From assembly GCF_020991415.1 (NCBI RefSeq), contig NZ_JAJMOY010000004.1:1-64000 (forward strand): a DNA stretch of 64,000 bases, in the 5' to 3' direction. This document shows, piece by piece, positions 27,680-36,997 of the stretch. The notes under the pieces are model-generated. The model ran no database searches, was not told where the DNA came from, and saw nothing but the letters and a program-made list of their open reading frames with translations. The translations under genes and the position numbers were made by a program. Source of the stretch: Flavobacterium sp. ENC (lineage in GTDB: Bacteria > Bacteroidota > Bacteroidia > Flavobacteriales > Flavobacteriaceae). Position 1 is the first letter of the stretch. Every line of letters begins with the position of its first letter.

Positions 27680-28186
27680 ATGGAAACATCAAAACCGACA
27701 CCCATTACTGTAGACCCAGCAGGCGGAGAAGTACTTTCTGTAGCTGGTGGTAACTACCGCATACTTGTATCAGGCAAACAGACCAATGGCGCATTTGCTA
27801 CTATTGAAATGCTGGTGCCTCCACAAAACGGACCCGGTCCGCATTCCCATGCCGATTTTTATGAATCCTTTTATATTATTGATGGCGAAGTGGAAGTTCA
27901 TTCCGAGGCAGGGTTTTATTCAGCAAAAAAGGGCTCATTTGTAGTAGTGCCAGAAGGAGGCATTGTGCATTATTTTAAAAATACAGGCGATAAGATGGCT
28001 CAATTACTTTGCACAGTTGTCCCAGCAGGTCTGGAAGAGTTTTTTGAAGAAATTGGAAATCCCGCAGCTGCAGGCGAATTTCTGACGGCATCTCCAATGG
28101 ATCCTGAATCTATTAAAAACTTACAGACCATTGCGCAAAAGCATGGACAAATTGTGTATCCGCCAAACTATCTTGATCAGAAATAA
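27680..28186 (+). CDS. Cupin-domain protein
   Basis: A 168-residue cupin. The barrel motif is PQNGPGPHSHADFYESFYIIDGEVEVHS (metal ligands in HSHADFYE) and a second strand pair VVVPEGGIVHYFKNTG with the terminal His. The C-terminal part (TVVPAGLEEFFEEIGNP) resembles quercetin dioxygenase-like and unknown single-cupin proteins. It lies 67 bp after the previous cupin on the same strand but has its own A/T-rich leader, so co-transcription is likely but not certain. Confidence 0.84.
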   Translation: METSKPTPITVDPAGGEVLSVAGGNYRILVSGKQTNGAFATIEMLVPPQNGPGPHSHADFYESFYIIDGEVEVHSEAGFYSAKKGSFVVVPEGGIVHYFKNTGDKMAQLLCTVVPAGLEEFFEEIGNPAAAGEFLTASPMDPESIKNLQTIAQKHGQIVYPPNYLDQK

Positions 28187-28605
28187 ACAATTGGCATAAG
28201 TTAAGGTACCTTACTATTTGCTTTAATTTTTTGCTAAATTCAAATGGACTTTCGTGTTTTCCAATATACCCATGTGCCGCGATTCTGCCACACAACTTAG
28301 AATGGTGAAATATCTTTAAAAACCGTTTCAACTTTTTATGGTAAAATAGAATGCAACTTCAGAAGTAAGAGACACTAAATTAGCCAAGCACTTTGTTTGA
28401 TATTTAATTAACCTAAAATTTAAATCAGAATTTACTTGTAAAATCCTTATATAAAATAATAACTTTCATTTTATTTAGTCATATCTAATCTAAATTGATA
28501 CTATGAGATGCAAAAAATTATCAAATAAAAAATATATATAATCGAAAATCATTATAATGTAATTAGTAGCGTAAATTTACTATTGGTAATCATATTTATA
28601 TATTT
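28187..28605. other. 419 bp intergenic region upstream of the sigma factor gene
   Basis: No gene is seen; frames are short and A/T-rich. The right end carries a promoter-like element (listed separately). Confidence 0.5.
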
Positions 28606-28608
28606 TTG
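28583..28608 (+). promoter_or_regulatory. Candidate promoter of the ECF sigma gene
   Basis: TATTTTTG (28601-28608) fits the Bacteroidota -7 consensus TAnnTTTG exactly, and a TTG lies at 28583-28585, 15 bp upstream, slightly shorter than the usual 17-23. The element overlaps the first TTG start codon of the sigma gene, so if it is used, translation must begin at the TTG at 28627. Confidence 0.35.
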
Positions 28609-29166
28609 CAAAAACAGGTATCTCTTTTGGAATCTACTCAAACCGAACTTAATAAAAGCGACTTAAAAAAAATATTCGACACCTATTACGAGGCGTTAGT
28701 TTCGTATGGCTGTCGTTTTTTATCATTAAGGGATGAGTGTGAAGATCTGGTACAGGATATTTTTGTTGAGCTTTGGGAAAAAGAACTGATATTTCCCGAT
28801 ACCGTTTCTTTAAAGGTTTATTTATACAAAGCCACTCGGAATAAATGTTTTAACTTTATTAAACATAGCAAGGTAAAAGATAATTATGCGGCCAGCAATA
28901 TTCAGTTACTGCAGGACGATAGTTTATTTTTGGAACAAATTCTGGAAGAAGAAATAGTAAGACAATTACATAAAGCTATAGAATTACTTCCTGACAGAAA
29001 AAAAGAGATTATAAAATTAAGTCTTATCGGCCATTCGAATGCTGAAATTGCAGATATTTTAGGTATCAAACTTCAGACTGTAAAAACCCTAAAATCGCAG
29101 TCGTATACTATATTAAGAAGTCAGTTTAAAGATATCGATACTATATTATATTTCTTGATTTCGTAA
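28606..29166 (+). CDS. ECF RNA polymerase sigma factor (FecI-like)
   Basis: A 186-residue sigma-70 family factor. Region 2 is FDTYYEALVSYGCRFLS with the -7 recognition part CEDLVQDIFVELWEK; region 4 is LPDRKKEIIKLSLIGHSNAEIADILGIKLQTVKTLK with the HTH at about 150-170. No methionine occurs in the frame, so translation starts at TTG, either 28606 or, seven residues later, 28627. The FecR-type gene and an STN-containing TonB transporter follow, the classical arrangement in which an occupied transporter releases the sigma from its anti-sigma to transcribe the downstream operon. Confidence 0.9.
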   Translation: MQKQVSLLESTQTELNKSDLKKIFDTYYEALVSYGCRFLSLRDECEDLVQDIFVELWEKELIFPDTVSLKVYLYKATRNKCFNFIKHSKVKDNYAASNIQLLQDDSLFLEQILEEEIVRQLHKAIELLPDRKKEIIKLSLIGHSNAEIADILGIKLQTVKTLKSQSYTILRSQFKDIDTILYFLIS

Positions 29167-29281
29167 TATTGTCTCAGTATTCGTACACTTTTAACTATAA
29201 GATTACTTTTTATTAAAAAAAAGATAATTTTCAATAGTACCTTTTCAACTATTAGTTGTTCTGTAGAAAAGCACTACTAGA

Positions 29282-30442
29282 ATGAAAGATATTTTCAATA
29301 TATCCAAACTGATAATTAAAAAGAAACTGAAAGTTTTAAGCGATGATGAAAAGTCACGTTTAAAATCATTTAGAACGGAATATCCATTTTCTAAATCAAT
29401 TGATTATGGAAAAATAGTTCAAAAAATTTCCGACTATTCTTTAATTAATAAAGAAGCAGCGTGGAAAGCTATTTTAGAAAAATCCAGAAACAAGGAAAAT
29501 ATTCCTTCTGTTATTCCTTTAAATAGATCCTGGTATAAATATGCAGCGGCAGCGTCTCTTATATTATTAGTTGCAGTTTCGTATTTGTTTTTAAATAAAA
29601 ATCCTGAAGTAAAAAATCCGATTGTTGTAAATGCTCCAATTGAAATTGGAACCAATAAAGCAATGTTAACTTTAGAAGACGGAACTAAAATAGCTTTAGT
29701 AAAAGGAACAAATTATAAAACAAGTGATGTAAGCAGTAACGGAGAACATATTGTATATGATTCTAAAGGCCATGCAAACGAAAAAATAGGATCAAATTTT
29801 TTAACCATTCCACGTGGAGGACAATTTTTCATACAGCTTGCTGACGGAACAAAGGTATGGCTGAATTCTGAATCCCAAATAAAATATCCGGTTGCCTTTG
29901 TAGACGGGCAAGTAAGAAAAGTGGAATTGGTTTATGGTGAAGCTTATTTTGAAGTATCGCCAAGTACGGCACACAAAGGTTCGAAATTTGAAGTTTTTAC
30001 CAAAAAACAGACTGTTGAGGTTATTGGTACACAGTTTAATATCAAAGCTTATGACGACGAGGATCATATTTATACCACTCTGGTCGAAGGGAAAGTAGCC
30101 GTTACAACTCCTGATAAAAAGCAATTTTTAATTCCGAAAGAACAATCTGATTTTGATCCTGAAACTAGTAGCCTGACAGTATCTAAAGTTGACGTTTACA
30201 GCGCAGTGGCCTGGAAAGAAGGATTTTTCAGCTTTAGAACAATGCCTCTTAAAGACATTATGAAAGTATTATCGCGCTGGTATAATGTAGATGTGACCTT
30301 TGCCAATAAAAAACTTGAAAATGTAAAATTCAACGGTGTTTTAAGAAAAGATCAGGATATAAAAGAAATATTAACAACCATACAAACAACCAAATCCATT
30401 AATGCCTATGAAGTGAAAAACGGAAAAATTATTATAAAATAA
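29282..30442 (+). CDS. FecR-family anti-sigma factor
   Basis: A 386-residue inner-membrane protein. A cytoplasmic N-terminal segment (1-84) that should bind the sigma factor is followed by one transmembrane helix (about 86-104, YKYAAAASLILLVAVSYLF), the periplasmic FecR beta domain (about 170-280; FLTIPRGGQFFIQLADGTKVWLNSESQ and VELVYGEAYFEVSP), and a C-terminal secretin-like domain (about 315-386, MPLKDIMKVLSRWYNVDVTF). It is the expected partner of both the upstream sigma and the STN domain of the downstream transporter. A hairpin at 30443-30492 separates it from that transporter. Confidence 0.9.
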   Translation: MKDIFNISKLIIKKKLKVLSDDEKSRLKSFRTEYPFSKSIDYGKIVQKISDYSLINKEAAWKAILEKSRNKENIPSVIPLNRSWYKYAAAASLILLVAVSYLFLNKNPEVKNPIVVNAPIEIGTNKAMLTLEDGTKIALVKGTNYKTSDVSSNGEHIVYDSKGHANEKIGSNFLTIPRGGQFFIQLADGTKVWLNSESQIKYPVAFVDGQVRKVELVYGEAYFEVSPSTAHKGSKFEVFTKKQTVEVIGTQFNIKAYDDEDHIYTTLVEGKVAVTTPDKKQFLIPKEQSDFDPETSSLTVSKVDVYSAVAWKEGFFSFRTMPLKDIMKVLSRWYNVDVTFANKKLENVKFNGVLRKDQDIKEILTTIQTTKSINAYEVKNGKIIIK

Positions 30443-30492
30443 AAAGGGAATAAAGCCACAGCCTTGGACAGTTATGCACTTTATCCCTCTTT
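30443..30492 (+). promoter_or_regulatory. Imperfect hairpin between fecR-like and susC-like genes
   Basis: AAAAGGGAATAAAG (30443-30455) pairs imperfectly with CTTTATCCCTCTTT (30479-30492), with bulges. No strong T-run follows. It could be an attenuator or a processing site between the regulatory and structural parts of the operon. Confidence 0.3.
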
Positions 30493-30539
30493 GAAAATGT
30501 TACCTAATTAAAAAATTTAACTAACCAACATTCAAATTT

Positions 30540-33500
30540 ATGAAATTTAAATATACTAACAATGTTTTCCCGCGCGGGAAATCGTTTATGCTGTTTATTA
30601 TGAAAACTTTTATATTCTTATTCTGTACTGCAGTTTTTAGTTTCTCGCCTGGAAAGATATTCTCGCAGAATGCCAAAATTACGATCAGTTCAGACAAGGC
30701 TATTACAGTTGACGAGGTTTTCGAGCTCATTCGAAAACAAACGAAATATACTTTTATATATGAGGACGGTCTTTTTAGTAATTTCCCAAAAATAACTCTT
30801 ACAAAAGGTGTAATTGATGCCAATACACTATTGGAAAAAAGTTTGAGTTACGGCAATTTTGAAGTTATTGTATCGGCTAAAAATGCTATTCTTATAAGAG
30901 AAAAAGAAATTCAATCCGGAGATCCAATTATTATAAAGGGAGCTGTAAAAGATAACACCGGAATGCCGCTGCCTGCAGTAAATATTTCAATAAAAGGAGC
31001 CGGCACTAATGTCTATACAGATTTTGACGGTAGTTTTACCATAAGGGTCCCTAATAATAATTCTATTTTAGTTTTCTCCTATATAGGTTTTAAAACAAAA
31101 GAATTGAAAGTAGGATATCTCTCTACAATCGAAATGAATATGGAAGTGGAAAGCTTTAATCTGCAGGAAGTGGTGCTTTCTACAGGTTATCAGACCGTTA
31201 ATAAAGAAAGAGCTACCGGTTCATACAGTGCAGCAAATATGCAGGTATTTAACAGCAGACAAGGAAATCGAAGTGTGGTATCAAGATTAGAGGGGATGGT
31301 TGCCGGTTTGACGGTAGTACCGGGTCAAAAAGGAGCAACAACAAGCAGAAACGGAAATCAGGCTGCTAATCAGACTAGTTTAATAAGAGGGGTTAGCAGT
31401 GTTCAATTAGCAACAGATCCTATCTATGCAGTTGATGGTGTGCTTGTTTCAGATTTTAGTATTGTTAATCCGGATGATATTCAGGATATAACAGTTCTAA
31501 AAGATGCAGCTGCAGCTGCAATTTGGGGAGCCAAAGCATCAAATGGCGTGATTGTTATCACTACCAAAAAAGGTAAAAAGAACGAGAAGCTAAGTATCAA
31601 TTATAATTCCTATTTCAATTTTGACGGAAAACCTGATTTTGGTTACGGAAAAATGATGAGCAGCAGCCAGTATATTCAGGCGGCCAGAGAAACTTTTAAT
31701 CCAAATGTTAATCCTTGGGGATCTTTGAGCAGAACATTTGTAGCGCCTCACGAAGTTATTCTTTACGACCAGTACCGCGGTTTGATTTCTCAGGCAGAAG
31801 CAGATCAAAAATTGAATGCGCTTGCCAACACAGATAACAGAAGCCAAGTTAAGAATTTATGGTATCGCGATGCTTTTAGCATGGGACACAGTCTTTCGTT
31901 GTCAGGTGGAAATCAGGCTTATAGTTTTTATACATCTGTTAATTATATCGATACGCAAAATAACCGTCCGGGAAGTGATAGCAAAACCTATAGAATATCT
32001 TTTAATCAGGATTATGACTTTAGTAAAAACTTTAAGGTATATCTTAATTTTTCATTAAATAACTCTTCATCATCAGAAAATAAACAAGTTACAATTCTGG
32101 ATAGTTTTCTACCTTATCAATTATTTAGAGATGATCAGGGCAACAGTATCAACATGCCGTATATGTTAGGCTGGAGTGATGCGACACGTCTGGATTTTCA
32201 GGCAAGAAGCCGTATAAATCTCGATTACAGACCACTGGATGAAGTAGATTATAGTTATGCCAAAAATAAAACTTTAGGTTTTGACCTTACAGGGGGCTTT
32301 AACCTTAACCTCTATAAAGGACTAAGTTTTAAGGGAACATATGGTTACATTAAAATAGATGGAAACAATAAAGCCTATGATGATGCCAAGAGCCTTGCAG
32401 TAAGACTGCAAATTTTAGGAATGACAGTTGCCCCAACAACGGCATCTACCCCTATATATTACTTGCCAACTACAGGTGGAAATTATCAGACAGGTAATAA
32501 CGAACAGTTAAACTGGACAGCTCGTAACCAGTTAATTTATAATAGAAGTTTTAGACAACAGCAGGATCAGTTGGATTTACAGTTTGGTCAGGAGGCCAAT
32601 GAACAGGTTACAACCGGAAGTTCAACGAGAATTCTGGGTTATAACGAAGCATTGGGTACCTACCCAACAATTGATTATACCACTTTAGTAAATGGTGTTT
32701 TTGGTACTGTGCCAAGTTTTAGAGGTTCTTATACAACAGTTCCGTATTTGTCTATTTTGGAAAAACCGACACGTGTCAGTTCTTATTTTGCATTGGGAAG
32801 TTATATGTTCAATCATAAGTACGGCCTTGACGCAAGCTGGAGGGTAGACCACAGTAACCTTTTTGGTTCAGATAATTCAGCCCAGAATAAACCGGTATGG
32901 AGTATCGGTGGGAAATGGTATTTGGGTAAAGAAAAGTTTATGAAAAACATGGATTGGGCAAATAATTTAGCCTTGAGAGGAACGTACGGAATTACAGGAA
33001 ATTCACCTTACGTAGGAGCGTCATCAAATGCTGATATTCTTAGTGTGGATTCTTCTGTGGATCTTGCAGGGCCATCGCTGGGGATTAGGTCTCAGGCTAA
33101 TAAAAAACTAGCATGGGAAAGTACCAAAACAATCAACTTAGGACTTGACTTTTTATTATTTAACCGTACTGTAAACGGTAGTATTGATCTTTACAACAAA
33201 CATACGACAGACATGCTGGGTAAAGTGCCGTTTAATCCTTTTACAGGAACTGCTGAAGGCCTGGGTAATATTGGAAGCCTGACCAATAAAGGTATCGAGC
33301 TAACACTTAGAACAATTAATTTACAAGTTAAGGATTTTAGCTGGACCACTAATTTTGTATTTAGTTATAATAAAAATAAATTAGAATCCTATTCTACTTC
33401 AAACGTAACTACGGCACAGGAAGTAATGGCTTATAATTTTAGATCCGGTTATAGCATGCAGCCTTTGTTTGCCTATGATTTTGTAGGATTGGATAACATG

Positions 33501-34121
33501 GGAGACCCGTTAATTAAATTGGCAAACGGTACTATTACCAAAGATCCTACGATTGCAAAACCGGAAGATTTAAAATATATGGGAAGTATGCAGCCTGTTT
33601 ACAACGGAGGCCTGACCAATACTTTTACCTATAAAGCAGTAAGTTTAACAGCAAACATGGTGTATAGTATGGGTAATGTAATGCGAAATGATGTAAATGT
33701 TTTTTATACAGGAAGAATGACCGCAGCAGCAGCCTTTACAGGAAATATAAATCAATCATTTGCTAATCGCTGGCAAAATCCGGGAGACGAAGCTTTTACT
33801 AATGTTCCGTCATACGAGCCACGGCCTTTTCAAAATTTTGACAGAAGAAATGTAGACTATTACACAAATGGAGATATTAATGTAAGTGATGCCTCATATG
33901 TAAAATTGCGAGATGTTACACTACGTTACAGTTTCTCTGAAAAGGTGCTTCAATCGTTGCATTTAGCAGCTTTTAGCCTGAATCTTCAAATGTCAAATTT
34001 CATGATTTGGAAAGCAAACAATGCTGATATTGATCCGGAGTACCAAAACTTCAATCAGGGGGTTAGATTGATACCACAGACAAAACACCCTGTTAACTTA
34101 AGTTTAAATATTTCACTTTAA
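30540..34121 (+). CDS. SusC/RagA-type TonB-linked transporter with STN signalling domain
   Basis: A 1193-residue outer-membrane transporter. Signal peptide (about 1-42), then an STN domain (about 45-125, ITVDEVFELIRKQTKYTFIYED) that touches the FecR protein, a CarboxypepD-regulatory-like beta domain (about 130-205, KGAVKDNTGMPLPAVNISIKG), a TonB plug (about 207-330, with DPIYAVDGVLVSDFSIVNPDDIQDITVLKDAAAAAIWGAKASNG as the standard SusC signature in its middle), and a 22-strand barrel to the C-terminus (LIPQTKHPVNLSLNISL). It imports oligomers (peptides or glycans) using the proton-motive force via TonB and is paired with the following SusD-like lipoprotein. Substrate is inferred from the neighbours to be peptide-like. 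Confidence 0.95.
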   Translation: MKFKYTNNVFPRGKSFMLFIMKTFIFLFCTAVFSFSPGKIFSQNAKITISSDKAITVDEVFELIRKQTKYTFIYEDGLFSNFPKITLTKGVIDANTLLEKSLSYGNFEVIVSAKNAILIREKEIQSGDPIIIKGAVKDNTGMPLPAVNISIKGAGTNVYTDFDGSFTIRVPNNNSILVFSYIGFKTKELKVGYLSTIEMNMEVESFNLQEVVLSTGYQTVNKERATGSYSAANMQVFNSRQGNRSVVSRLEGMVAGLTVVPGQKGATTSRNGNQAANQTSLIRGVSSVQLATDPIYAVDGVLVSDFSIVNPDDIQDITVLKDAAAAAIWGAKASNGVIVITTKKGKKNEKLSINYNSYFNFDGKPDFGYGKMMSSSQYIQAARETFNPNVNPWGSLSRTFVAPHEVILYDQYRGLISQAEADQKLNALANTDNRSQVKNLWYRDAFSMGHSLSLSGGNQAYSFYTSVNYIDTQNNRPGSDSKTYRISFNQDYDFSKNFKVYLNFSLNNSSSSENKQVTILDSFLPYQLFRDDQGNSINMPYMLGWSDATRLDFQARSRINLDYRPLDEVDYSYAKNKTLGFDLTGGFNLNLYKGLSFKGTYGYIKIDGNNKAYDDAKSLAVRLQILGMTVAPTTASTPIYYLPTTGGNYQTGNNEQLNWTARNQLIYNRSFRQQQDQLDLQFGQEANEQVTTGSSTRILGYNEALGTYPTIDYTTLVNGVFGTVPSFRGSYTTVPYLSILEKPTRVSSYFALGSYMFNHKYGLDASWRVDHSNLFGSDNSAQNKPVWSIGGKWYLGKEKFMKNMDWANNLALRGTYGITGNSPYVGASSNADILSVDSSVDLAGPSLGIRSQANKKLAWESTKTINLGLDFLLFNRTVNGSIDLYNKHTTDMLGKVPFNPFTGTAEGLGNIGSLTNKGIELTLRTINLQVKDFSWTTNFVFSYNKNKLESYSTSNVTTAQEVMAYNFRSGYSMQPLFAYDFVGLDNMGDPLIKLANGTITKDPTIAKPEDLKYMGSMQPVYNGGLTNTFTYKAVSLTANMVYSMGNVMRNDVNVFYTGRMTAAAAFTGNINQSFANRWQNPGDEAFTNVPSYEPRPFQNFDRRNVDYYTNGDINVSDASYVKLRDVTLRYSFSEKVLQSLHLAAFSLNLQMSNFMIWKANNADIDPEYQNFNQGVRLIPQTKHPVNLSLNISL

Positions 34122-34132
34122 AACGTACGGAC

Positions 34133-35617
34133 ATGAAAAAATATATAAAAATCACCTCTTTTTTGTTCTTGTTTGCTGCTGCACTTAGTTCTTGCAGTAC
34201 GGACTTTTTAGATGTTGTTCCGCAAGGGAGCCAGCTGGCAGTATCTACAAATGATTATAATTTATTGATGAATTACCGCAACTTTTATTATTACGAAGCA
34301 GGAAGCGCGATGCAGGCTCCAATTTGGATGGGAGATGAAATCTCAGCTAATGAATCAGATTTGAATTCTAATAATATTTTGGCGCAGCGCCTCTTTAAAT
34401 GGGAAGATGTTATCTATCAGCCATCAGACGATTCCTTTTCCACAAATCGTGACTTAACTCTTGGCTTAAGTAACATATATGTCTGTAATAAGATCATTAA
34501 CGAAGTAATGACTTCTACAGAAGGTACAGATGCACAAAAAAGAGCGCTAAGGGCAGAAGCTATGGCAACTCGTGCATTTGAGAATTTTTTAATGACCAAT
34601 TTATATACAAAACCATATGCAGCTGCAACAGCCTCAACAGATCTTGGATTTCCTGTAATTACGTCCGCAGAAGTTACCGCAACATCTTTTGAGAGAGGAA
34701 CAGTTCAGCAAACCTATGATTTTATCATAAATGATTTAACACAGGCAATTGCAGATCTTCCGTTAAAAAATACGATTCGCACCAGAATGTCAAAACCGGC
34801 AGCCGAAGGTCTTTTAGGGAAAGTATATCTATTTATGGGAAAATACACAGAAGCTTTACCTTATTTAAATGCAGCCTTTGCCGATTTACAGTCCAGTTCT
34901 GACGGACCAAGATTATACGATTATAACGTTGAATTTAGCGATGGAGGATCTTTTCTTCCAATAGATTCTTATGCTGGTCCAAATTCTCCTGGAAATAACA
35001 AAAACGATCTTACAGAATCAGTATTATCCAAAGTTTGTTATAATACATACGCCGGCAACGGACCAGGAATTAACGGGTCTACATTAAGTGCAGAAACTGC
35101 GGCCTTATATTTATCAAGTGATTTAAGATTAAATTTATATTCACCAACCTATCAATATGGAGACGCGAATCCGTATGGAAGACTACGTAAATATGCAGCA
35201 CAGTATACACGTTTTGGTTTAGAATTATCAGAACTGTATTTATTGCGTGCCGAATGCAAAGCGAGACTTAACGATCTTTCCGGAGCAATTGATGACGTAG
35301 AAATGTTAAGAAATAACAGAATGCCTGTTGCCGATGCAGCTGTTCCGTCAAACATTGCCGGAAATCAAACCGCTTTAATAAAATTTATTTTAGAAGAACG
35401 TATTCGTGAATTTGCAAATGAAGGATATCGCTGGTTTGATATGCGAAGATTATCAGTTGACGCAAACACAGAACTTGCAGCAACGGTAAAGAAAACACAT
35501 ACCGCTTTTGATAATTCAAATGTTCCAACAACTTATAATTTAAGACCGGAAAGATTAACCCTCCAGTTTCCGCAAAGGTATATGAATGCCAATCCGGGTA
35601 TGCAGAACAACCAATAA
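34133..35617 (+). CDS. SusD/RagB-type outer-membrane lipoprotein
   Basis: A 494-residue lipoprotein with lipobox LSSC (Cys21) after MKKYIKITSFLFLFAAA. The SusD fold is shown by an N-terminal STDFLDVVPQG, the helical TPR-like regions, and the C-terminal end of the domain EERIREFANEGYRWFDMRRL. It caps the extracellular face of the SusC transporter and binds the substrate. It starts 11 bp after the SusC gene, so both are tightly coupled. A hairpin follows at 35638-35697 before the thioredoxin-fold genes. Confidence 0.95.
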   Translation: MKKYIKITSFLFLFAAALSSCSTDFLDVVPQGSQLAVSTNDYNLLMNYRNFYYYEAGSAMQAPIWMGDEISANESDLNSNNILAQRLFKWEDVIYQPSDDSFSTNRDLTLGLSNIYVCNKIINEVMTSTEGTDAQKRALRAEAMATRAFENFLMTNLYTKPYAAATASTDLGFPVITSAEVTATSFERGTVQQTYDFIINDLTQAIADLPLKNTIRTRMSKPAAEGLLGKVYLFMGKYTEALPYLNAAFADLQSSSDGPRLYDYNVEFSDGGSFLPIDSYAGPNSPGNNKNDLTESVLSKVCYNTYAGNGPGINGSTLSAETAALYLSSDLRLNLYSPTYQYGDANPYGRLRKYAAQYTRFGLELSELYLLRAECKARLNDLSGAIDDVEMLRNNRMPVADAAVPSNIAGNQTALIKFILEERIREFANEGYRWFDMRRLSVDANTELAATVKKTHTAFDNSNVPTTYNLRPERLTLQFPQRYMNANPGMQNNQ

Positions 35618-35637
35618 AAATATTTAATAACCGTAAT

Positions 35638-35697
35638 AATAAATCCCCAACCCGACCAAAAGTTCCCTTAAATGAGATTTTTGGTTAGGGATTTATT
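35638..35697 (+). terminator. Stem-loop after susD-like gene (attenuator or terminator)
   Basis: AATAAATCCCCAACC (35638-35652) pairs with GGTTAGGGATTTATT (35683-35697), 14 of 15 positions, with a further complementary ACCAAAA / TTTTGGT inside. No strong T-tract follows, so it may act as an attenuator lowering the downstream genes relative to susCD. Confidence 0.5.
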
Positions 35698-35739
35698 GCC
35701 CATTCTTTGGGTTTCAATTTCCATTAAAAAACAAAAAAA

Positions 35740-36963
35740 ATGAAAAATATAAAAACAATTTTCTCTAAAGCAGGCTTTCTGGTAGCAGCTTGTTTGTCAA
35801 TATCGGCTGTAAATGCACAAAAAGCTTTTACGGTAAAAGGCAATCTGGGAAAAGACAAACAGGGAAAAATAAGAATGCACTACAAAGACGGAGAACAATA
35901 TGTGACGGACTCTACGCAGGTAAAAGATGGCGTATTTATTCTAAAAGGAACAATGGGCGATCCCGCTTTTGCGACAATTGCCTTAAATCCTACTAATCCG
36001 AATGCCTGGAGAACCAGTATGGGAAGTATGAAAGACGATCAGATCAATTTTTATCTGGAAGCCGGAACGACAACTATAGAGGGAAATCAGGATTTAAAAA
36101 CTGCAACCGTAACAGGTTCAAAGGCCCAAAAGGATTACATGAAGCTGGCAGCTATGTATGATCCGTTAAATAAAGAAAACAGGAAACTCGCAGAACAGAT
36201 TCAAAAAGCCAGAAAAGAGCAAAATGATACTGCCATAACGCGTCTGATTGGTCTGGATAAAGTCGTGAGACAAAAAAAGAAAGACATTGACAGCAGTTTT
36301 ATTGTCAATAATCCCGATAGTTATTTAGCCTTTACAATAAGTTTTAAAAGAGAACTCCGAGGAAAATTACTTGATTATAAAGCAGATGCGCCAAGATTCA
36401 ATCATTTTACAAAAGAAGTCCGCAATTCTCAGGCAGGAAAATATATTGCAAGGCGATTAACAGCTGCAAAGAAAACAGATATTGGTATGACTGCGCCAGA
36501 TTTTACATTAAATGACACCATTGGGCGTCCGCTTAAACTATCATCGCTTCGCGGAAAATATGTTCTGGTTTGGTTTTGGCATTCTTTTGTGATGAGCAAT
36601 GAGAGTCAGGTTTTTAATGTCAGCAAAGCCTTTAAAAAGATAGACAGCAGCAAGTTTGCCGTTTTAGGTGTTTCTTACGAAAGACAGTCAGAGATGAAAA
36701 ATGATAAAGACTATGAGCAGGAAGTTAAAAATACATGGAAAAAAGTGATTCGTGAAAACAATATGAACTTCCTTAATGTAAGTGATTACGGCGGAATTGA
36801 CATGAAAACAAACGAGCCTGTAAGCGTTACCGCAAAAGCATACGATCTTAATTATGGTAATATCCCGCAGTGTATATTAATTGATCCTGCAGGTAAGATT
36901 GTACTTAAGGCAATGCCTGATAATGATTTGGTACCAAAGTTAAAAAAAATTATAGGGGAGTAA
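35740..36963 (+). CDS. DUF4369-thioredoxin-fold protein lacking the CxxC motif
   Basis: A 407-residue exported protein. Signal peptide (1-26, AVNAQ), a DUF4369 beta domain (about 28-125), a helical linker rich in charged residues (about 130-245), then an AhpC/TSA-like thioredoxin fold from IGMTAPDFTLNDTIG (about 248) to the end. Where TlpA-type relatives have WxxWCGPC, the sequence reads WFWHSFVMSNE: V284 and N287 take the places of both cysteines. The cis-Pro motif (NIPQC) is kept. So it is not a thiol oxidoreductase by the usual chemistry and may bind substrate or partner. It begins the protease-linked half of the operon. Confidence 0.85.
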   Translation: MKNIKTIFSKAGFLVAACLSISAVNAQKAFTVKGNLGKDKQGKIRMHYKDGEQYVTDSTQVKDGVFILKGTMGDPAFATIALNPTNPNAWRTSMGSMKDDQINFYLEAGTTTIEGNQDLKTATVTGSKAQKDYMKLAAMYDPLNKENRKLAEQIQKARKEQNDTAITRLIGLDKVVRQKKKDIDSSFIVNNPDSYLAFTISFKRELRGKLLDYKADAPRFNHFTKEVRNSQAGKYIARRLTAAKKTDIGMTAPDFTLNDTIGRPLKLSSLRGKYVLVWFWHSFVMSNESQVFNVSKAFKKIDSSKFAVLGVSYERQSEMKNDKDYEQEVKNTWKKVIRENNMNFLNVSDYGGIDMKTNEPVSVTAKAYDLNYGNIPQCILIDPAGKIVLKAMPDNDLVPKLKKIIGE

Positions 36964-36997
36964 ATTTCCTTAAGTATCAATACTAAATGTCAATATT

